A stretch of 8,923 nt of DNA from Bacillota bacterium (GTDB lineage: Bacteria > Bacillota > Clostridia > Peptostreptococcales > Anaerovoracaceae). The translations under genes and the position numbers were made by a program. The notes beneath the pieces were generated by a model that did not search any database, was not told where the DNA came from, and saw only the letters and a program-made list of their open reading frames with translations. The DNA lies in NCBI GenBank assembly GCA_016284575.1, contig JAEEPD010000223.1, forward strand, positions 1 through 8,923. Direction: 5' to 3'. This document shows positions 6,388-8,923 of the stretch, piece after piece; position 1 is the stretch's first letter, and every line of letters starts with the position of its first letter.

Positions 6388-6932
6388 TATTCCCATATCC
6401 TCCTTACCCAGTTCTCCAGAGTGCCCTTGATGGCGTCGCCCGCCTCCTTGGGTTCCTGACTCTTTACGTCTATCCAGTGAATGTAGTAATTAAGCTGCCC
6501 GTCCTCCTCTGCCATATCCACCGTGATGGTCCCGGGGGTAAGGGTGATGGAATTTGCCAGCATGGACTGGGCGTATTCGGACTTAAGGTCCACAGGCACC
6601 TTCACGATGCCCGGTTTAATAGGAAGTTTTGGATTCAGTGCTCTGAAAGCCACATCCAGATTTGCCTTTATCAGCTCGATGGGGAAGATGATCACCGCAT
6701 AGAAGAGCAGAGTGAAGAATCTCTTCGGATTGAGCAGATAGAACGCACGCTCATGGATGAAGAATCTGGCGGAAAAGCATGCTACGAGTATGCTTACTAC
6801 GGCGCCTGCCGCGAGTACCTGCACAGATGGCTCACCCTTGATGAGCGCAGCCAGCTCCCCTGTTATAAGGAGCCAGAAGACAAAGCATAGAAGGGCTGTC
6901 GAGATGATTGAAGAAATTGAGGCTTTCTTCAT
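6387..6932 (-). CDS. mbhA: MrpE/MnhE-like subunit (MbhA family)
   Basis: This 181-residue protein of the MnhE/MrpE family has two or three hydrophobic N-terminal segments (about 7-30, 36-56 and 73-90). A cytoplasmic C-terminal domain follows. The family signature SITLTPGTITVD lies at 128-139, and the HWID motif at 152-155. It is a structural subunit of the Mrp-type cation module. This is the first membrane subunit gene of the operon. It is preceded by a 51-base gap after hypA, the longest intergenic space between genes in the window, with an AGGAGG site about 10 bases before the ATG. Its end meets the MrpF-like gene at a TAATG junction. Confidence 0.92.
   Translation of the reverse strand: MKKASISSIISTALLCFVFWLLITGELAALIKGEPSVQVLAAGAVVSILVACFSARFFIHERAFYLLNPKRFFTLLFYAVIIFPIELIKANLDVAFRALNPKLPIKPGIVKVPVDLKSEYAQSMLANSITLTPGTITVDMAEEDGQLNYYIHWIDVKSQEPKEAGDAIKGTLENWVRRIWE
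6399..6405 (-). promoter_or_regulatory. Ribosome binding site deciding the MrpF-like start
   Basis: The minus strand reads AAGGAGG inside the end of the MrpE-like gene. It is too close to the ATG at 6396 (2 bases) to serve it, but workable for the ATG at 6387 (11 bases). Confidence 0.6.
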
Positions 6933-6983
6933 TTGATGGCTACCTCCTGCCTGAAATATGATTGCAATAACTTAATAATAAAC

Positions 6984-7328
6984 TTATTCAGCTTCCACAC
7001 TGTCCACGTAATACTCCTTGCCGGAGATTATGCGGAAGTTTGCGCTCCCGCACTTGGGACAGCGGTAGTTTCTCCCTTCGAAGGGGCCTTCGTAGCCGCA
7101 GTCGCCGCATCTGATGCCGATGGGTATGCGTTCTATGTCTATTCTGGCGCCTTCGGCGATGGTGCCCTCCGCCGCTATAAGGAAGTAGTCGCGGACGCAT
7201 TCGGGGACCACTCCGGAAAGCTCGCCTACGCGGAGCTTGATGGACTTGATCCTGCTCACATCCGGGTACTTCTCCACTGCGGGGATGACCATGCGCAGTA
7301 TGCCTTCAACTATTGAGAGCTCGTGCAT
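6984..7328 (-). CDS. hypA: Hydrogenase maturation nickel metallochaperone HypA
   Basis: This 114-residue HypA protein delivers nickel, with HypB, to the hydrogenase large subunit precursor. It starts with the invariant MHELS, in which His2 is a nickel ligand. The family's zinc site is intact: C74 and C77 (RCGDCG), then C90 and C93 (RCPKCG). The length is typical. An in-frame ATG at 7385 would add 19 residues that lie within the large-subunit gene and are not family-like, so I use 7328. The start is one base after the large-subunit TAG. No strong Shine-Dalgarno sequence precedes it, so translation is probably coupled to that of the large subunit. No hypB, C, D, E or F is seen in the window. 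Confidence 0.97.
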   Translation of the reverse strand: MHELSIVEGILRMVIPAVEKYPDVSRIKSIKLRVGELSGVVPECVRDYFLIAAEGTIAEGARIDIERIPIGIRCGDCGYEGPFEGRNYRCPKCGSANFRIISGKEYYVDSVEAE

Positions 7329-7329
7329 A

Positions 7330-8412
7330 CTATCTGTCCATGCAGGAGAAGCAGGGGTCGATGCTGGCGATGATAAGGCCTGCATCTGCCACTGAGTTGC
7401 CTCTGAGCATAGTGGGGATGGTGGGCGCGTTCTTGAAGGTGGGCACGTGGATGCTTACACGGGCCACCTTGTCGGTGCCATTGGTCACCACCTTGTATGT
7501 CAGCTGGCCGCGGGGAGCCTCATGCATGTTCATGTACTCGCCCGGCTTGATGGTGGGAACGTGGTTCCCCAGATTGATGGGTCCCTTGGGCAGGCTGCTG
7601 AAGGCCTGACGTATGATCTTGATGCTTTCGAAGCACTCCAGGACTCTGATGACTACTCTGGAGAATACGTCGCAGGTGGGATATACGATCTTCTGGAAGT
7701 CGAAATCCTCGTAGCTGCTGTAGGGAGCGTCGGTCCTGACATCGATGGCGATGTTGGAGGCTCTCGCCTGGGGTCCCACAGCGCCGATGCGCAGCGCGTC
7801 TTCAGTGGTGAGAACGCCTACGCCCTGGGTCCTGAGGGCCACGGTCTTGTCGTTCAGCAGGAAGTCTGCCAGTCTCTTGGTGTCCTCCTCGATGGCGTCC
7901 AGCATCTTGGAGATGTTCTGGACCTGCTCCAGGGTGACGTCTCTTCTGGAGCCGCCGTAGGTTACCATGCCGTAATTTACGCGGTTTCCGGAGAGCTCCT
8001 CAAGAGCGTCCATGATCTTTTCGCGGTCGTCCCAGCTGTGCATGAAGAGTGAATCGTGGCCGATGATGTGCAGAGCGATGCCCAGCCACAGATAGTGGGA
8101 GTGCAGTCTCTCCAGCTCGGCGGTGATGACTCTCAGGTACTGTCCCCTCTTGGGCACCTTGATGCCGGAGATGCTTTCGCAGGTCATGGCAAAGGTCATT
8201 GCGTGGGAGTGGGAGCAGATGCCGCAGACTCTTTCAACCATGACCAGGGTCTGGATGATGTTCTTCTGCATAGCCAGCTTTTCAATGCCGCGGTGATTGT
8301 AGCCGATGAATATCTCGGCGTCTTTGATGAGCTCACCCTCAGTGATGAGTCTTGCGTGGACGGGTTCCTCAAGAGAAGGATGGTAGGGTCCGATAGGAAC
8401 TATGTAACTCAT
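7330..8412 (-). CDS. mbhL: [NiFe] hydrogenase catalytic large subunit, group 4 (MbhL/EchE-like)
   Basis: This 360-residue catalytic subunit holds the Ni-Fe(CN)2CO site where protons are reduced to H2. Both metal-binding motifs are complete: C63 and C66 in ERVCGICSHSH, and C354 and C357 in DPCFSCMDR. This separates it from complex I NuoD and from Mbs-type sulfane reductase subunits, which lack the full four-cysteine set. The N-terminal IGPYHPSLEEP and FIGYNHRGIEKL segments are typical of the group 4 and NuoD family. The protein ends directly after the final Arg of the second motif. There is therefore no C-terminal peptide of the kind a maturation protease removes in many hydrogenases. It starts right after the NuoC-like stop with a GGAGGAGG site in that gene's last codons. 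hypA follows one base downstream. Confidence 0.96.
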   Translation of the reverse strand: MSYIVPIGPYHPSLEEPVHARLITEGELIKDAEIFIGYNHRGIEKLAMQKNIIQTLVMVERVCGICSHSHAMTFAMTCESISGIKVPKRGQYLRVITAELERLHSHYLWLGIALHIIGHDSLFMHSWDDREKIMDALEELSGNRVNYGMVTYGGSRRDVTLEQVQNISKMLDAIEEDTKRLADFLLNDKTVALRTQGVGVLTTEDALRIGAVGPQARASNIAIDVRTDAPYSSYEDFDFQKIVYPTCDVFSRVVIRVLECFESIKIIRQAFSSLPKGPINLGNHVPTIKPGEYMNMHEAPRGQLTYKVVTNGTDKVARVSIHVPTFKNAPTIPTMLRGNSVADAGLIIASIDPCFSCMDR

Positions 8413-8823
8413 TTACTTTTCCTCCTCCAGTTTTTTGGTGCCGTGAGCTTTATCTATAAGCTCGTCCATAGGTGTAACGAATATCTGTCCCTGTCCTTCC
8501 AGCATGCTTTCGGGCATGAACAGACGTTTTGAGGTGTCGAGGCCGTCGAACTTGGCTCCTATGAGCTCGTTGATCTCTCTCTCGGGCCACTGAGCGCCGA
8601 GGTCGTAGATGTCACCGATGCTGGGGAGGCTGTCGTCCTTGTCGATCTCTATGGTGTAGGATTCCATAGTGTCTCCCAGCTGATACTCGTAGGAGATGTT
8701 CAGCTTGCCTTCGTCAGTCACAAAACCGTGGATCATGGCGAGCAGTACACCCTGTTTGCGCATTTTTTCCGCAATGGGGACTATCTGATCCTTGGTAATG
8801 CTGATTTTCTTGTAGTATTGCAT
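8413..8823 (-). CDS. mbhK: NuoC-like hydrogenase subunit (MbhK/EchD family, 30 kDa type)
   Basis: This 136-residue soluble protein is related to the 30 kDa/NuoC subunit of complex I. The recognisable part is the C-terminal WPEREINELIGAKFDG at about residues 79-94, followed by KRLFMP. This matches the family's EREi.dl.G..f.gh motif. The subunit packs against the large subunit in the hydrophilic arm; no metal ligands are evident. It is the first gene of the operon in this window and abuts the large-subunit gene with no spacer. The ATG at 8823 is preceded by a weak AGGGGG only 4 bases away, so initiation may be modest. Assignment rests on the motif and on the position beside the large subunit. 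Confidence 0.88.
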   Translation of the reverse strand: MQYYKKISITKDQIVPIAEKMRKQGVLLAMIHGFVTDEGKLNISYEYQLGDTMESYTIEIDKDDSLPSIGDIYDLGAQWPEREINELIGAKFDGLDTSKRLFMPESMLEGQGQIFVTPMDELIDKAHGTKKLEEEK

Positions 8824-8923
8824 TTTTCCCCCTAACTATATCCTCAAAAACCGGCTGAGCCGGCTAAATACCGTTGTTGATTTATTTATTTTAATATCTT
8901 TCGGAGGATGCCGTTTTCGCGAC
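8824..8923 (-). other. Upstream leader / intergenic region of the operon
   Basis: This 100-base stretch holds no gene I can support. It contains an AT-rich block (about 8877-8899), the GC hairpin at 8846-8863 and a weak AGGGGG before the first ATG. The AT-rich block could hold the promoter, but I find no convincing -35/-10 pair. The operon may also begin further upstream, outside the window. Confidence 0.4.
8846..8863 (-). terminator. Short GC hairpin with T5 tract in the leader (terminator- or attenuator-like)
   Basis: On the minus strand a CCGGC / GCCGG stem of 5 base pairs with a 3-base loop is followed at once by TTTTT. It ends about 22 bases before the first start codon. It could terminate a gene upstream of the window, or act as a leader attenuator. 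The stem is short, so it may be inactive. Confidence 0.35.

Noticed and set aside
966..6932. A plain Mrp Na+/H+ antiporter or a complex I operon
   Set aside because: No MrpA or NuoE/F/G genes are present. The large subunit has all four Ni-binding cysteines and hypA is adjacent, so a hydrogenase is indicated.
7330..8412. Mbs/Mbx sulfane reductase large subunit
   Set aside because: Mbs/Mbx systems lack the complete CxxC pairs and typically have two antiporter subunits. Here both CxxC pairs are intact and there is one antiporter subunit.
8908..8923. Possible rightward gene start (ATG at 8908 after GGAGG)
   Set aside because: The GGAGG abuts the ATG with no spacer, and only five codons are visible before the window ends.
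8891..8923. Possible tail of an upstream minus-strand gene ending in TAA at 8891-8893
   Set aside because: Only ten codons are visible and another frame is also open, so a coding call cannot be supported.

Overview
The whole window is one leftward (minus-strand) operon of at least thirteen genes. They are packed end to end with 1-11 base overlaps or gaps of at most 51 bases. It encodes a membrane-bound, group 4 energy-converting [NiFe] hydrogenase of the Mbh (Mrp-linked) type. Such complexes oxidise reduced ferredoxin, reduce protons to H2, and couple this to H+/Na+ translocation. Nearly every junction has a clear AGGAGG-type ribosome binding site. The base composition is fairly GC-rich, with mixed AGA/CGC arginine codons. 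Together these suggest an anaerobic, fermentative bacterium, perhaps a Clostridia-like Firmicute. That assignment is an inference; no taxonomic marker is present.

Layout in transcription order, right to left. (1) 8823-7330: the peripheral hydrogenase pair, a NuoC-like/MbhK subunit and the catalytic large subunit (MbhL-like) with all four Ni-binding cysteines. (2) 7328-6984: hypA, the nickel-delivery maturation factor, one base after the large subunit gene. (3) 6932-4304: the small Mrp antiporter-type membrane subunits in the order MrpE, MrpF, MrpG, MbhD, MbhE, MrpB/MbhF, MrpC/MbhG. (4) 4307-2397: a 636-residue MrpD/NuoM-type ion-translocating subunit whose C-terminal extension looks like a fused MbhI. 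(5) 2378-966: the NuoH-like membrane anchor and the NuoB-like small subunit carrying the proximal cluster. (6) 969 to beyond base 1: an iron-sulfur protein that starts like MbhN but carries two extra tandem 2[4Fe-4S] modules and a Pro/Ala-rich linker that runs off the window.

Electrons would enter at the iron-sulfur protein, pass through the NuoB-like subunit to the Ni-Fe site in the large subunit, and make H2. The NuoH-like subunit would connect this to the MrpD-like pump and the small Mrp subunits, which move Na+ and/or H+. Compared with the Pyrococcus mbhA-N order (from memory), the K-L pair has moved to the front, hypA is inserted, and MbhI has no separate gene.

The most unusual points are the six-cluster, repeat-built ferredoxin subunit, which is incomplete here, the apparent MbhH-MbhI fusion, and a large subunit that ends exactly at its last metal-site motif with no cleavable tail. 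A short GC hairpin followed by T5 lies just upstream of the first gene.
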